Source: Parus major
Lineage: Eukaryota > Chordata > Aves > Passeriformes > Paridae
Assembly (NCBI RefSeq): GCF_001522545.3
Contig: NC_031769.1
Location: forward strand, 21,290,515-21,354,514
Length of the DNA stretch: 64,000 nucleotides
Direction of reading: 5' to 3'
Shown: in pieces, positions 39,851 through 53,759 of the stretch
Layout: every line of letters starts with the position of its first letter
Numbering within the stretch: position 1 is the stretch's first letter
Position numbers and translations under genes: made by a program
Notes under the pieces: generated by a model
The model's input: only the letters and a program-made list of their open reading frames with translations
Told to the model about the DNA's origin: nothing
Database searches by the model: none

Positions 39851-41346
39851 AGAACTGCAAGAGAATGTCTTTGTGTGGATCATGAGAAAAATTCATTTTC
39901 TGCAAACTTCTGCCTATAAATAAATTAATAAATGTTAAGATTAGTATATTTTCAGCCAAACCCCTTGTCTGAGTAAATATAATTGTGAAAGAAATGAAAA
40001 GAAGTTGCTCAGGAAAAGGGAATAATACGCCACAGTTTGAACCATGGCTGAAGACTCTTTTGGTGCTACAAGTGTGACAGAGAATCAAAGTCATAGAGTG
40101 GAGCCAGGACAGGAAGGCAGACTCAGTTCTGAGGTTGAGACTGCAAATATTCAGCACATCTATCAAACCACTCAACCCCAGGCAGCGACATGAGAGAACT
40201 AAATCGTGTTGATTTGCTTTGGTAGGGTTTTCATGCACTCTCTGCTCAGAGGATTGTAGCAACAATATTGCCTCATAAAATGTACCATAAGAACCATTGT
40301 CAATATTACAGAAAAAGTTTAGAGACCTGCCAGCATGAAAGGAAATGTGATATTTATTAATTTCAAGCTGGATAAGGATATGGAGCCAGCAGCTGAGTTA
40401 TTACTTTTGAAAGAAAATCCACAAAGAGTAGAGGGTGAAGAGGTAAAATTCCTGTTTGCTGAGGTGACCTAACCTCCATAAAGAAATAGATGAACTAAAT
40501 TTACCAGTAAACAAGCTCAAACATATACAGTTTTTAATACTATCAGGAAATAAAAGGCCCATTATTAATTTAAGAATATACAAAATCCCTCCTTTCATTT
40601 GAGAGTGTATTCACTGGAGAGGGATCTAAATAAGAGATGAGAAAAAATTTAAAATATCTGTCTTGAAAAAAAAAGATTATTTTCTACAAAAACTATCAAT
40701 ATACTATGGAAGAAAACACAGGAAATATTATACATTTATGATGTTTTTAGAGAATTCACCTTAAGGTAAAGGCAGGAAAAGCTTAGTAAGTTGATTTCTC
40801 TGGAAATCATAGAGCCAGAGGGAGGAAAAAAGATGTGGTCATGCTTTCATTGATTGCTGTATTAGCAATAGCTGAGCTCTCCACTTGAGAGTAAACTTCA
40901 ATCTAAAAAAGGGAAAATAAAAACAAAAATTAAGCTACATATGCTCAGAGTTTTATCAACAGAAGAAAAAACTTTTTCTTTTTTTTTTTCCTTTTTCTTC
41001 ATTGAAAAACCAGGTGGCCTCTGGCAGTTTCCATTAGAGCAATCAAATATATTTTAATATAATGTCAATGTTTGTTTGTGGGGGCACATCTTCTGCAGAC
41101 AGTGCTTTTTAGGTGTATGTTACTCAAGATGTGCCACAAAATAATGTCAGAAGTACATACAGCAGACATTAAAATTCTGCTCCAAAATATATTGGATAAT
41201 TGCATAAAAATAAAAAAGTGAAGAAATTTCAACAAGAGAAATAAAAATGTAATTTAACATTCAGAATACTCTTGCTGGAAGTCTGTGTTTATACTGAGAT
41301 TTCTTGCAAGGTGGAGGAGGAGGAGGGATTTGGATCTGGCATCCAA

Positions 41347-41376
41347 ATGTAAAACCACTGTTTTACATCAACAGTG
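41347..41376. repeat. Two overlapping, mutually exclusive hairpins
   Basis: ATGTAAAAC/GTTTTACAT (41,347-41,355 with 41,360-41,368) form one perfect stem. CACTGTT/AACAGTG (41,356-41,362 with 41,370-41,376) form another that shares bases with it. Both are short and may be chance. Confidence 0.6.
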
Positions 41377-41413
41377 AACAAGACAGCACCAACCTGCCTG
41401 GCATGAGGGAAAA

Positions 41414-41510
41414 TGTTGTTGTTGTTGTTGTTATTATTATTATTATTAATTTTAATTTTAATTTTGATTTTGATTTTAATTTAATTTTTTATTTTTATTT
41501 TTATGAAGCC
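41414..41510. repeat. Compound GTT/ATT/ATTTT microsatellite
   Basis: Successive blocks of GTT, ATT, then TTTTAA/TTTTGA and ATTTTT units run through this interval. Likely polymorphic. It makes a spurious Val/Ile/Asn/Phe repeat frame. Confidence 0.9.
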
Positions 41511-44500
41511 CAAGGTGGCTGATGATTTCTGAGAGTCTGATGATTCACTTCCATTGGAGCAGTGGGTGGAAGGGGTGGAAAAGAGAGCTGTGTGAGGGTA
41601 GTGTGGGGCACACTCTGGCAGCACACACATCAGCAAGGGGGAATGGATGCCTCCACAATTAGCTAAACATTCAAGCCAGAGACAAAATTTTGGATGAAGT
41701 ACCACAGCTTTTTTTCTGTGTCTGAATCAGAATGTGCCAAATTTTCCTCCAGATGGAAAGTTAGATGGGCAGGAGGAGGTTAATTTGGGATAGGTTAGAC
41801 AAGGAGTAAATGTGTACACTTCCTATCAGTACTGCAGGTTCACAGGAGGTTTTTCAGAGTGCTCGAACCTAATTTAAGCTCATGATGAAAACCTGCCACT
41901 TCTCTTATTTATAGAGCAAGTTTGTCAGCTCCAGGATTTGAGCTATTGGGAAATTCCTCTCTCAGCCTACAAATTGTAGCCATGAGCTGTACCCACACTT
42001 GCTCACAAGCTTGAGGAAATAAGAACAGAGGCTGAGAAGAACAAAGCTGGTGAAGCCATGAAAAGTACCTTTGTCTTGTGCAGTACAGACTGCAGCTTTT
42101 CCAGGCTGCTTGTGTTGGTGGGAAAGCAACAAGTTTCAGTGCAGCTCAGCTGCATGATGAGTTGGATGTGTCTGGAACTACATGCCCATGTTGTGTGAGG
42201 TCAGCCTGCAGCTGGACAGTGAGCCTGGTGGGCTCTGGGGTGTCAGATGTTTCCTGTGTATCCATGGAGCAGCTCTGGGCAGCTGTACAGCCTCTGCAGG
42301 AGAGATCCCATATTGGTCAGACTCTTCTAGTGGTGGCAAGTACCTTGTAGAGCAAGATATGAAAAGAAACATATGTAATTTTTATTAGTTCTGCTGTTAA
42401 CTTTATTGGAATTAGTCTTTTAGGGAGGGCACAACACGAGATAGGACTCAATTATTCGGTATCCTTTAATTTCACAGCGCAAGATGAGAAAGGTGGGATT
42501 TAGATATGAAACACTCTTACAGTGTCTAAAATGTCCCTATAGTGTCTGACAGTGTCAGTGCCTGCCTGCCACAGTGGTGTCTACTTCAGTTGTCAAGCCT
42601 GCCTTAAATGAGTTACAGTTTTAGAGGATGTGAATGTCAAAGTGTTTTGGGGACACCTGGCAGCACAGTCCTTTTGCAGAAGGCTTGGAAAGCTGGTGCC
42701 GGATGGAGGGGGTGTTTTTCTTGTTTTGATGGTGATTTATCACCCTCCCTTGCTTCTTCAACACCATTTGATAATGAACATTTAGTATGGTCACTGTGCA
42801 GAGTAGATTACAATGTCTGTGTATTCAAAGGATCAAACTTACATGATAGTTCATTTAAATACTTCAGTTGTTCAAATACATGGTGTAGGGGTAGTGGCTG
42901 TCTAGTTCTGTGAACTTCACTGTTTCACCAGGAAAGAATCCTATGGATTTGGAAGTTCCAGTCAGATGTTAGAAACATGATAAACATTTATTTTTTTCTT
43001 TTTCACAAAGCCATAAAGAGAAAAAGTAATTTAAAATAGAACATATATCCTCACTTGTCATATGTTGTCATTCACAGAATAGCTTTTGTCATGTCTGTGA
43101 CTTTAACCTGTCAATAAGTAAATAAAATAGGAAAATAATATCCCTAATGAGTCATGATTAAGAACTTAAACATTTATTTAAAAGGGGATATTTATGTTCA
43201 AGATTTCAGAAGCAGTCAAGAGTTAATGTCTGGGGCTTTTTTCAAAAGGGAAATGCTGAAACTGGACACACACACTGAGTCCCCTGGCATTGATTCACAC
43301 ATTGTGTGGCTGTAATGGCTGAAGGGCCTCAATGCTTCTTTTTGATTGATTTTGTCATAATGCAGCTGCATATTAGGTGTGCTGGCAACCTGGGGTGAAA
43401 TAGTAAAGGAAAGCAGGGTAGTATTGTTATTTTACCCTATGACTCCTTTGCAATGTTAAGTCCTCTAAAGCCTGTCTTCCTGGAAAATAAAGGAAGCTCA
43501 CCTCATTCCTCACGTTGCAATGAAGGATGCATACTGTTAGAAGCAAGAATTTCTCTGAATCCTTGCATGTTCAGTCAGTACTTAGAGAAAGGTAGAAATG
43601 ACTGTCATTAACTCTTGCCCCCAGTTTTGTATTAATGTATTTTTAAAGCTGTAAAATTTCTGCTTCTGGTAGATGGTTTGAGAAGGAACAGGTAAATCAA
43701 GTTTAAAATAAGCCCTTGCTCCGAGTAAGGGAACCTGTAAGACTCTTGAATTGTTGATTACTAATGGGACCTAGAGAGAAACAATAGAAAACAGGGAAAA
43801 AACGTGTCAAAAATTACTGGTATTGCAGTTGTATATCTTATTCCTGACTGCTATAGCAGCTGGTGTGCATTTATAAAAGAACTGAGTGATCTGCTGTCAA
43901 ATACTGTTCCATCTTGCCCACCACTGGTCATGTTTTATGATATTAATAAACAATAACCTTGTTATTCCAACAATTATCTATCTAGTTCAGTATTTTGCCT
44001 CCAGTAACAAGAGGTACCAGATGTGTTACAGAAATACAAAGTTTCCAGTTATTTAATATTCTGAGTATATAGAAAGTTTCTTTTTTGTCTCCTTGAGTGA
44101 GAAGCAGTTTTGTACCTTGAAGGAAGAATGAGGAGACATATCCCACCAAAGCTCTTGGCATTATGATACCTCTGGGTATTTTCTTCATCAGCAGGAATGC
44201 ATAATCATTTGGGGGATCTAGGAAAGATGTTGACATGGAGGAATATTGTGAAATAAGTTGGCTACAGGCTATTCATGCTTTGCCTGGAGAGTGTTTCTCA
44301 TCTGCCTTTCAGTATTAGGAAATTCCCTTTTCTCTTGTATTAGGAGAGAGGACAACACAAACATGAGGAATCATTTTAGATGTTGTGTAGGAGAGAAACA
44401 TGCATGGTAATCAGTGGGAAACATCAGAATGGCTCACAATCAACACTGAAGCCTTGCTGCTGCAAACCCCAGGCTCAAGCCTATGCTCGTGCAATTTTGT

Positions 44501-47500
44501 GAAGCATCCTGATATTCCAGGGGAAAACAAAGATGTTTTGTGAGTGAGAGTGGAAAGCAGAAGGCACAGATGTACCAATGGTGACAACACAAAAGCCATG
44601 TTGGCTGAATGATTTGTATGCTGGGCCTAGTATGGTCCTGGTCTTTCTAATCTTCCCTTAGTTTTCCTTTGAACAAATGCTGACTTTTACAGAAAAATTC
44701 TGAGAAAGACAAAGAACTGTATTAAACAGACAGCATGTGGCAAGCATGTCACCACTGAAACCCTGGAGGAATATAATAATTCAGGCCATAAATCAGGCCA
44801 ATGACTTCTAGGACTACACTAATGTTTTTTGCTTGGATCTGAATACCAGTGTGCCTGAATTTGGTTCCCTCTATGCTCTACTCACAATCACTACTACAAA
44901 AAGAAGAAACTTAAGAAACTTTAAGAGACTATTTTTGGACATTGTTCACGTTCAGAACCTGACTAAGAATTACAGCCAGATACTGGAGGGGCGGAATACT
45001 CCAGTACATTTCAGTATTCACATGAGAAGTGGGATTTAAATCCAGTGAGTCAAAACAGGCCCAATGGTCCACTTATCCTGCCTGGTCTCAGATGTCATTA
45101 CTGCTCTCCATGGTGCTGTTAAAAGACAGAACTTGTTCTTCAGATGTACAACAGCAATACAGTTCCACCCCAAAAACTTCTCTGTGATTGTCACTCCTGG
45201 GTCCTTTGTGTGAGTGGCACATTGGTGCTGGGTTCCTGAGGCTCAGCTGGGCAGCTTCCACAGCCTCCCACAACCCAAATCTCCACAACACTTTGTGTAC
45301 ACCACACCACTGACCCAGCTTCTGGCATTGCTGTGGGAGGATACCAAAGAGATAACAAACAGAATGGGAAAGAGATTCACCTCACAAAATGGTGGGGGGA
45401 ATACAGCAGAAAGAATAATTTCCTACTTAACAAAAACAGTATGAGCTGTTTGGATGCAAGCAAAAGGATGCTAAGAGCTTGCAATGGCTCTGAACCTTGC
45501 AGTTGAGGGTGGGTGGGATTGAAAACAACCAAAAATTACAAATTTAATAGCTCTGGTGATCATTAGCTGAATATGGGGGAAAAAAGGAAAAACTTTGAAC
45601 AAAATTATCTGATTCCAAAAGCATGTAGCATATGTTAATTATGGGAGGAAAAGAAAGGGGCATAAAACAGCCATCAGTGAGAACTTGGACAGTCTCTAGC
45701 ATCTGAAAGGAAGAATGGAAATGGTGCCAAAACTATAAGTGAGAGGCTCAAAGCAAATATTTTTGTCTGAAAATCCATATTGCTAACTTTCAAAAATTGC
45801 TAATTATCTTCTCTTTCTTGATCTGTTACTAGTCTGGCTGTGCAGATGAAACCACTATTAACCCGAGTCTCCAAAAAGATTTTCTGTGAGCTATCTTGGG
45901 TGTGTGGTTTTCTCATGGGCACCATGGGGAGCTAAGTGGCTGAGGCAGTATGCAAAATGCTACTTGAAACTTTTTCAGACCTTATTGAAAGCATTTGAGA
46001 CTGAGGTAAGGCTTAAAATGATACTGCATCCAGATGACCATGCTGCCCTGAAGAGACAATCCATGCCTTCTCTCACAGAAGACCCTACTGGCCTCATCTT
46101 GTTGTGTTTCTCATCAGAAACACCTGCAATGCTTTATGTTGTGAAGAGGAAAGGAGAAAATGACATTGAAGACCAAAATTCCTTGCTCTAGTCATGTTCT
46201 CCCTCTGTTGTCAGTCCAGAAGGAGCAATTCATCAAAATCAGCCTGGAGGAAATTTGGAAGTTTTTCTGTGCATCCGTTGCTGCCTCATGTTAAAAGAAC
46301 ATCAGGTCCACGTGACAAGGATGGAGCAGATGTTTTCTTTTTCAGCGCTGCCTTGACAGAGTGATTCTGATCACACACAGCACATCCAGAGAGGTGTGTG
46401 TGTGCACTAGAAAGCAGTGGGATTACAGAGGGGGCACTGATGGAGGAAAGCTGAGTCCAGGAGGCTTTGGGGCACAGCATCATTTTCTGGGCTGCAGTGG
46501 CCACCTGATAGAAACATGAGAAATACAATTGGTCCTTTCTTGTTGTTTAGTTGGGATCCAACCATGCTAGCGGATGTCATACACACAGAGACACAGTCAC
46601 AGGCGCACAGACATGCACAAATGGATCTCTTTGGTAGAAGGTCCAGCCCTATGGTGTCCCCACCTCTCAGGCCGTGGGATTGCCCAATAGCTGACTCAGA
46701 CCTATGATACCTCCCTTAGCTCTCAGACTTCTGACAGATTTGCATAGGCTGGGGAGCACCCTCATTCAGGATAATATTGAAGAATGGAGTGTTGAAATGA
46801 CAGACTGTAGTGGTCAGGCACAGGACTTGGTGGCCTTTATCTGCCCTCCTCTCCTTTTCCCCATTATTTGTTCTGCCCTATCCACACTGATGCATGTATT
46901 TCCCCTTCCCTTAATTATTTCACAGTAAGTTTATCCCATTCCCACAATTTCCTCAAATATCCCATAGAAGGTTTGCTTATGCCTACCCATGGTAATCTTG
47001 CTTCCCTGTCCTTATCAGTTAAAGCGTTTTGGTGGAACTTGTCAAAGCTTTGTTCCAGCAATGTCCTGTCAATAATCAATGCGAGAGCTCTGATCTTTGG
47101 TATAAGTATCAATTTGCTTCTGTTCTTTTTGGATTCTGTGACTGGGTTTTTAATGTATTCCTTCTCTTCCCGTCTCTTGTCCCAGTGTTTTATGTTCAGC
47201 AACCTTGAACATAATATCCTCACAAAGTAAATAGCTTCTCAGTCCTCACAAGAATATCTTGCAGTCTTCTCTAAAAGATGTTCAGAGTATCTTGTGGAGG
47301 TGGGGTGGGACAGAAAATGGCTGTGCCTAATTTTGCTCTTGTGTGAATTTTTGCCTAAAAATATATATTGTCTCTATAGCAGCAAAATAACTTTCAATAT
47401 CAAGAAATCAAGTTAATGGAGGGAAAGAAAACTAAACATAAGGTTTGTATTAAGGCTCATTAAATTACAAATCATTGAATGACTTGAAATAGAATTAAAA

Positions 47501-50137
47501 TGTGAGTTCTTTGGTCTATTTTTAAGCTGTTCTACTATTATGGTTTTTTATTATATAAAAGTTAAGTTAGTAATTTATAAAATCATCTAAATGCACCTTT
47601 TTCACCTTCTGTTCCCAGATTTGGCAGTGAAAAATTGTTCTGATTGTGGTTCCTTGAAGTGTAATTACTTTGTCAAAGGAAAATATAACTAGAACTGATA
47701 TTTGAAAGGCACTATAATTGTACTTAAACCATTTGATAATTTTCTCACGTACTGGATGTTTTATTAATTTAACAACAGCTAACAATACTGAAGTTGGAGA
47801 ATCATCCGACAGTTTCTCTTTCCCATTGAAAAGGAAACATAATTTGCTTTAACCTTCCATCTACTCCCAAAGAGAAGCTGTGGACACCCACTTTTTGTGA
47901 GCTGTTTCATTTACTTCACAATGAATTGTTCACAGTAGTGCTCCTGTTGATAGCCTGGCTGAATCAGGTTCTGTTTGAATGATTGAACTTCTTATTTGAC
48001 CACTCTAAGATTTTAGAGAAGTGTAATATGAACAACTAGGTGGGGGCTGGGAGCTGAGTCTTAGTGCCAGCTTTGTCACACAAGCAAATTCACGCTCTTC
48101 AGATTTACCTTCTTGTAGCACAAGGTTGTTAGATGCTTACCAGCTTCTCTGCACGGTGACAAGAACTCAGCACATGGTAGCTTGAAAGCTGAAAATAGCT
48201 ATTCTTATATTAGTTATTTTCTCTATTTGGAATGGACTCTTGATAATGCAAAACAAGGAACTCCCATGACTCATCTCTAACATGTCAAAATACTCCAAGC
48301 AGCACTTGTCTTTCCTTGCTTATAGCGGGCAACATCCTTCAGTCATCAGTGGCTCATGCAGATTCATTAAATCTTCCTGACTTGGTGAGGAAGTCGGTGA
48401 CGTGTTCTTTGCAGTGACAGCAGCCTGGGGACAAGGAGGTGGTAAGCCCTACTCTGCAACTGCAACCATGGGAGTGGGTATGTAGTGTCCTGATCTGGGA
48501 AATTCAGATCTTTGCACCTCCTAATGCCTGCACTGTGAGCAGAGACACGTCAGATGTCAGGAATGACAGTGTCACCCCCCAGAGGGATTGCAGTAAGGTC
48601 TTCTAGTGGGCATTACGCACTGGAAGCACCAGGACATTTGGTGCTGCTCAGTGCTGCCCTAGGCAAATTTCTGTTGTGGTGGAGGGCTGTACATTGTTCC
48701 CATTTCTGGATCCAAGCTGGCTCTACTCAGAATCAGAAATCACATATTCACCTCAGCAACAGAAGCAACAGAAGGCCTGCAATCCACAGACAGCTGCTGT
48801 GTTATGAGCAGAACCAGAACAGGCTTTGGGAGGCAGCTGAAGAGAAGCTCAGCAAGCAGTGGTGATGGGTGGTGAGGATGGATGATCTGTTTCTGGTCTC
48901 CCAGTAAAAGGGGATATGGCACAATGCACGGCTGGCATTCATATGTCGGCAGTGTTCTGTAAGGGTGATATTCAATGTAGCAAGGAGTGAACCTCAGATG
49001 CTATTTTTGTAAAAGTATTGAGAGAAGAGGCCCTCATGAGGGAGCTTGCAGCAAAGACGGATGTTTGTGGGTGTAGCTGTGTCACCAAAAGAAAGGGACC
49101 AACATACAGCACTGACTTGTGCTCAGAACTACTACCAGCTAGTCTTCTTACCCTGAAGTGTTGTCTTTAAGAGAGAGTATATATATATTCACCCAACTTT
49201 TCTAGAAGTTCTCTTGAAAACTCCTGTGGAGAGAGTATGTAATTCAGTGTCAGAATCTGTCTCATGTGGAACTCATTACCCAAGAAAGAATTTTGCTTTC
49301 TGGATGTGTTGTTGCATTCAGCCCACAGGTGGAAAGCTACAGCCACATTCCAGAGCCTATGCTACATTATAGAACATTCACTAGTGCTCTTCCAGATGGT
49401 CTCTCAGCAGCTGATGAAACTTAGAAAAATTCTGTAAGAACTGGTGCGACTGAGGAGAATTGTGGTCAGGAATATTTATTTGTCTACTTTTTCTTTTCTT
49501 TATCAGAAAGTCCAGGTGTCTTTTTGTGCTAATGTTCTTTGTAGAGCAAAAGCCACTAACTCACTCCCTCAAGACAGTCTTTTTCTTTTTTATCACTCTG
49601 TAGTATTTTGCTCTTTGAATTTTTTCAAAAGACTTTTCATGGTCCCCATTAAAGTAGTCTTTGATTTGCTTGAGTCTCAGGGTATTCCAGCCTGTTATCA
49701 CTCAGTCTAGTTTTTTTTTCAGGCAGCCAAACAAAATTTAGTAACACTACAAATGTGTTTACTGTTTTGCTGATAAAGAGGTCTGGTCACACAGCCTCTT
49801 TGCCTTGAACAATATTAAATGTCAGCAGTGGAAAACCACTCACCTGAACACAAGATGCAGGAAAAACATCTTTGCGGGCAGAAGGAGAGAGGAGGATCTG
49901 GCCTTAATGTGCTGAAGTATGAGGGCCAGCAAATTAATGATTCTGATGTATCCATGAGAAAAAGTGCTGAACCTCAGCTGAGAGTCCTTCCCATAAATGT
50001 CAGGGCATGCTCTGCATCTTACTGTCAGCTCAAACTACATGCTGGTCCACAGGGAATTTTAAAAGGGGACTGCAGCCCCAGGAAGTTTATGACGTTTTCC
50101 TGCACAGGTTGGGTTTGTGCTTGTTTCATCCCTCAGC

Positions 50138-50215
50138 CTATATTTTCTTTTTTTTTCCTTTTTTTCTTCCCCCTCCTTTTTTTTTATTTTCTTTTACCAC
50201 TTTTCTGTCATCCAA
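50138..50215. repeat. Polypyrimidine tract
   Basis: Almost pure C/T on the plus strand (runs such as TTTCTTCCCCCTCC). It produces the Phe/Leu/Pro-rich tail of a 159-codon frame. A splice acceptor is not evident at its end. Confidence 0.75.
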
Positions 50216-53129
50216 GTCCCTCTTTCCCATTTATGTGCCTCATTTCCATCATTTCAGATCCCTTCCTGCTGTGTGATGAGCTGTTTGCTTTTAACTAGTG
50301 GTAGGTCCCTCAGCAAGACCTCTCAGGTCCCCAAAGCCCACTGGGATCAGGCAGTTTCCTCTGATCTCTGCTAAAATCTGTTACTCTCTTCTTATCAAAC
50401 AAGAAGAAAGGAGGCAGTGAGGAGTCTCATGGGCTGATGGGCTGGTGTGTTCCTCTGGTCTCTAAACAGCCATTCCTATTTAGAAAAAACAGTTCCTCAA
50501 TATTCATGTTGCCACCTGTGCTCCCATAGCTCCCACAGCTATTGCTTTAGCTAGTGCTGCAGTGCTTTTTTACTGAACAGGAGAGATTTCAAGATTAGGT
50601 TCCAATAAGTTTCAAGAAATGAGGTTTGTTTAGACAAAAAGCCCCATTAATAACTGGAAAAAAGGAAAAAAAACCTCACTTCAATAGTTGCTTTGGCTTT
50701 TCATAACACCCAGAACAAAGGGACAGAGGTTCTGTGGACAGGTGAGAACAAAATCGGGGAGACAGCAGACAAGGTAGGCCGGTGTCAGCACAGCCCTGTG
50801 CAACAGTGTCATCAGGTACCCTTTGGGTCCCATTGCTAAAAGCAGTAGTTTATTGTTAAAAAAACAATATTTTTATTTTCTTTTATATTCCTTTTGCAGT
50901 ATAAATACAGCTAATGTCTTAGGTAAAGTGGAGACTAAAACACTTTGAAGAGACTTTCTGGATTATTTGAATCCCCTACTTGAGTCCCTGTTCTCTGGTA
51001 GAGCCACAAGAGTATCTAACACACAAGATGAGTGGCAGTCCACCAAGCTGACCTTTACATTTATTTTTTTTTCTCTCTTTCCTTCTCCCTGGTTTACCAT
51101 TACCCAGCTATACACGGGTATAGGTTGTACCAAGCAGCATCAGCTCCCGAGCAGTGCACAGCATTGCACAGCTGCCCTTCACACCTGGGGGCTTCGTCTG
51201 CCACTCACAAGGTGCCTGTAGTACAGGATTTATCAGCCTTTCATCTGGTACCTTGGACTTCCTGTGACTGGGAATGGCTCTCATCCATCTCCAAGGAACA
51301 CGTTCAGGCTAGGAATACAGCACTGTTATTGAGGAATTATGGTATGCTTGTAGTTAAATATGTAACATGCAAGTAGTGTTATTTTAGTAGTGGTGATGGT
51401 GATGATGTCTTGAATGATGCAGATGAAGCACTGCAGTGATGCAGGCTGGTTTTCCTATATGATATAAAAAAACCTTTTTTTACTGTACTGGGAATTTAAA
51501 GGTTTGAAATCTGTTATAAAATGCTTTATTTTATCACCTTTTGATTAAAGCATAGTTTAGTTTTCTTGGTCTTCAGGTAACTTACAGTGTGGTAATGATC
51601 TCTTGTGATTATAATGCACAATTTAAAAATTAGTACTACATAAAAGGATGATAATATGGGAAAAATAAACATATTTTTCCAAGTGATATTATAAATTCTC
51701 ACTGCATTGGAATGAGAAACAGAAAAGTGTTACTTTATCTGTTTCTTTTCTGTGATATTTTGAATGATTTAAAAATATGCAAAGGCCCAGAGAGTTCACA
51801 ACAGATTCTCTCTGTTCCAGACTTCATTATGGACTTTGGCAAACACATTTTACAGAATAAAAATGAGTCAAGTGCAGCCTTGTGTGCCAAGGGTGACTTA
51901 AGTGAATTGACGTTGTGCCCTCTGTTTTTCCTATATAACCATTTTCCCCCTTTTGTTTTCTTTTATTTTCTGTATCTTTCTCTTCCCTAGCACATAATTA
52001 TTTTCTGTTTTTCTAGCATTAATTTCCCCTTAGCTTACCTTTTCTGTAGCTTCATTCTGCCATGTTGTTTTGAGGATTTCTTCCCTTCAGTCTCTTTTTA
52101 GCCCCTTTCTTTTTTGAATGTTGTTATTTTAGCTCCATAAAGACAGAATTTTAGAAAGAGTTTTTCTGCATGTTCTGCCATTTTTTTTCCAGTTATGAGT
52201 CTGACTCCAAGCCCCAGATCACCTGATTGGCCTGCAGTTTCCTAATATTCCTCTTTTCAATTTCTGAAGACACATGTGATGTATGCATTATTTTGCAGCC
52301 ATGGTGAATAGTCTCTGTGCTTATGCCTCCCAAACTATATGAATAAATTGATGGACCTCTAGCTGAAATGTTGCTGAATCACCTATCTATTCAGATGCAG
52401 AGCAGTCTGGCTGAGTAAAGTCAGACTCATGTTAGAGCTGTAAGAGATAAAACTTAAAAGGGATGGTGACATAATTAAGAAGAGGTTTCTTCTCATTATC
52501 CATATCTTCTCCAAGCTTGCATTGATTAACTGGTTTTACATGCAAGTCTAAATTGTGAATCTTCTAAGTAAATTTAAAGAAATAAAACTCTCAAAAATAA
52601 TTTGAGATTATTTGATAAGGAGAAACATGAATGATTTTGAGCTAACACAGCAAAGCAGGAAGGACAGCAATTACTGAGTATTTGTGCAAAGGACAGTGTG
52701 GTGGAATGGCTGTAAGGGAAGAAATGATTACTTCTCTGTAAGAGAGCTGAAAGCCTCCTCTACTTTTGGATGTCAGCAGCTGCTGTTCTAATTCTGAGCC
52801 ATGGCAAAGAGAGCAAGCAGATTTTGTTGAGATATTGGACCATGAGCTTGAAATTGTGGCTGTTGTTTCTGGTTTGATAGCATTTATCTAACTAAGAATT
52901 TCTTGTGTATTAAATAGGAAATATACATTCTTTCCCAGATTAGTTTTAATTCCTGGTGCTTAGACACAGACTTGTGAATTCGGAATTTTATGCCAAAAGC
53001 TTTTAGCAAAGACTCTCTGAGCTCTTTGCCTTTGAGACTGATGCTTTTATACAATAAATACCTTTCTAGCAACCATCAACCGCTCATGTCTCTTTGAGAC
53101 CTGGAAAATTCTCTAGAATCCCCATTGAA

Positions 53130-53346
53130 GCACTGACAGATAACATAGGGACAGTTTTGTTGCTGTTATGTAGTGCCTATCTTGAGTCAAGGACTTTTCA
53201 GTATCTCATGCTCTGCCAGTGAGGAGGGGCATGAAAAGCTGGTCTTCTTCATTATAATAGTCATCTTCTAGTCATCTTCTTCATCTTCTTCCTCTTCATC
53301 TTCTTCTTCTTCATCTTCATCTTCTTCATCTTCTTCTTCTTCTTCA

Positions 53347-53378
<32 letters not shown>

Positions 53379-53646
53379 TTCTTCTTCCTCTTCTTCCTCT
53401 TCTTCCTCTTCTTCCTCTTCTTCCTCTTCTTCCTCTTCTTCTTCCTCTTCTTCCTCTTCTTCTTCGTCTTCCTCTTCTTTGTCTTCTTCTTCATCTTCGT
53501 CTTCTTCGTCTTCTTCATCTTTTTCTTCGTTCTTATCAAAATGTACATTTTTTACTTTTGATTCCCCTCCCCATTCCACTGTGCTGTGGGAGGTTGAACC
53601 AGCAGTTTCTTGGTGCTTGGTTGCCAGCTGAGCTTAAGCTACAGCA
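53130..53646 (+). mobile_element. Decayed 5' LTR of an avian endogenous retrovirus
   Basis: The left part (GTCAAGGACTTTTCAG and CTCTGCCAGTGAGGAG, about 53,187-53,227) and the right part (GATTCCCCTCCCC and GGTGCTTGGTTGCCAGCTG, to CTACAGCA at 53,646) align with matching parts of the LTR at 56,643-57,205. The first 70-80 bp appear lost. The middle is occupied by a long TTC tract instead of the expected LTR sequence. The right end is fixed because similarity to the second LTR stops at 53,646, where primer-binding-site-like sequence begins soon after. Divergence between the copies is substantial, so the insertion is old. Confidence 0.75.
53243..53530. repeat. Long interrupted GAA/TTC microsatellite
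   Basis: About 290 bp of TTC units on the plus strand with TCA, TCC and TCG interruptions. The strand asymmetry (pure pyrimidine or purine) is the kind that can form triplex DNA. On the minus strand two frames stay open throughout: one reads almost only Glu/Asp (53,268-53,579), the other Lys/Met/Arg. Both are by-products of the repeat and not genes. The tract sits inside the decayed LTR, so the LTR may have supplied the seed or the landing site. Confidence 0.92.
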
Positions 53647-53654
53647 GTCCTTTT

Positions 53655-53672
53655 TGGCCTGCAATATGAGGC
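53655..53672 (+). other. Decayed tRNA-Lys-type primer binding site
   Basis: Eight bases after the LTR end the sequence reads TGGCCTGCAATATGAGGC. It matches 12 of 18 positions of the tRNA-Lys-type primer binding site of class II retroelements as I recall it. Two of the differences (CG to TA) are expected from CpG decay. Its position directly 3' of the LTR marks that LTR as a 5' LTR and suggests a class II (ERVK/betaretrovirus-like) origin. Retroviral leader may continue to about 53,760. No gag, pol or env coding was recognised downstream. Confidence 0.55.
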
Positions 53673-53759
53673 CAGAGGGTTGAGATAATGACAGCAGTGT
53701 TCCAGCTACTGAGATGAAAGTAACTCCATCCCAGTCAATACATGGACAACAGTGAAGCA

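Larger units (their letters stand above)
36450..53120. other. Long anonymous non-coding stretch
   Basis: About 16.7 kb without a supportable gene. Recognised items are the CR1 fragment at 39,709-39,850, the repeat and hairpin pair at 37,553-37,787, the GTT/ATT microsatellite at 41,414-41,510 and a pyrimidine tract at 50,138-50,215. The longest frames (173 codons minus at 38,828-39,349; 159 codons plus at 49,819-50,298; 142 codons minus at 39,837-40,265) have no domain, exon boundary or repeat family I can recognise. CT-rich stretches occur near 37,060-37,100. Confidence 0.55.

Noticed and set aside
49819..50298. 159-codon plus-strand open frame
   Set aside because: The last third is only a pyrimidine tract translated as Phe/Leu/Pro, and the first part matches nothing I recognise.
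53261..53579. Glu/Asp-rich and Lys-rich minus-strand frames of 103 and 95 codons
   Set aside because: Direct translations of the GAA microsatellite, not genes.
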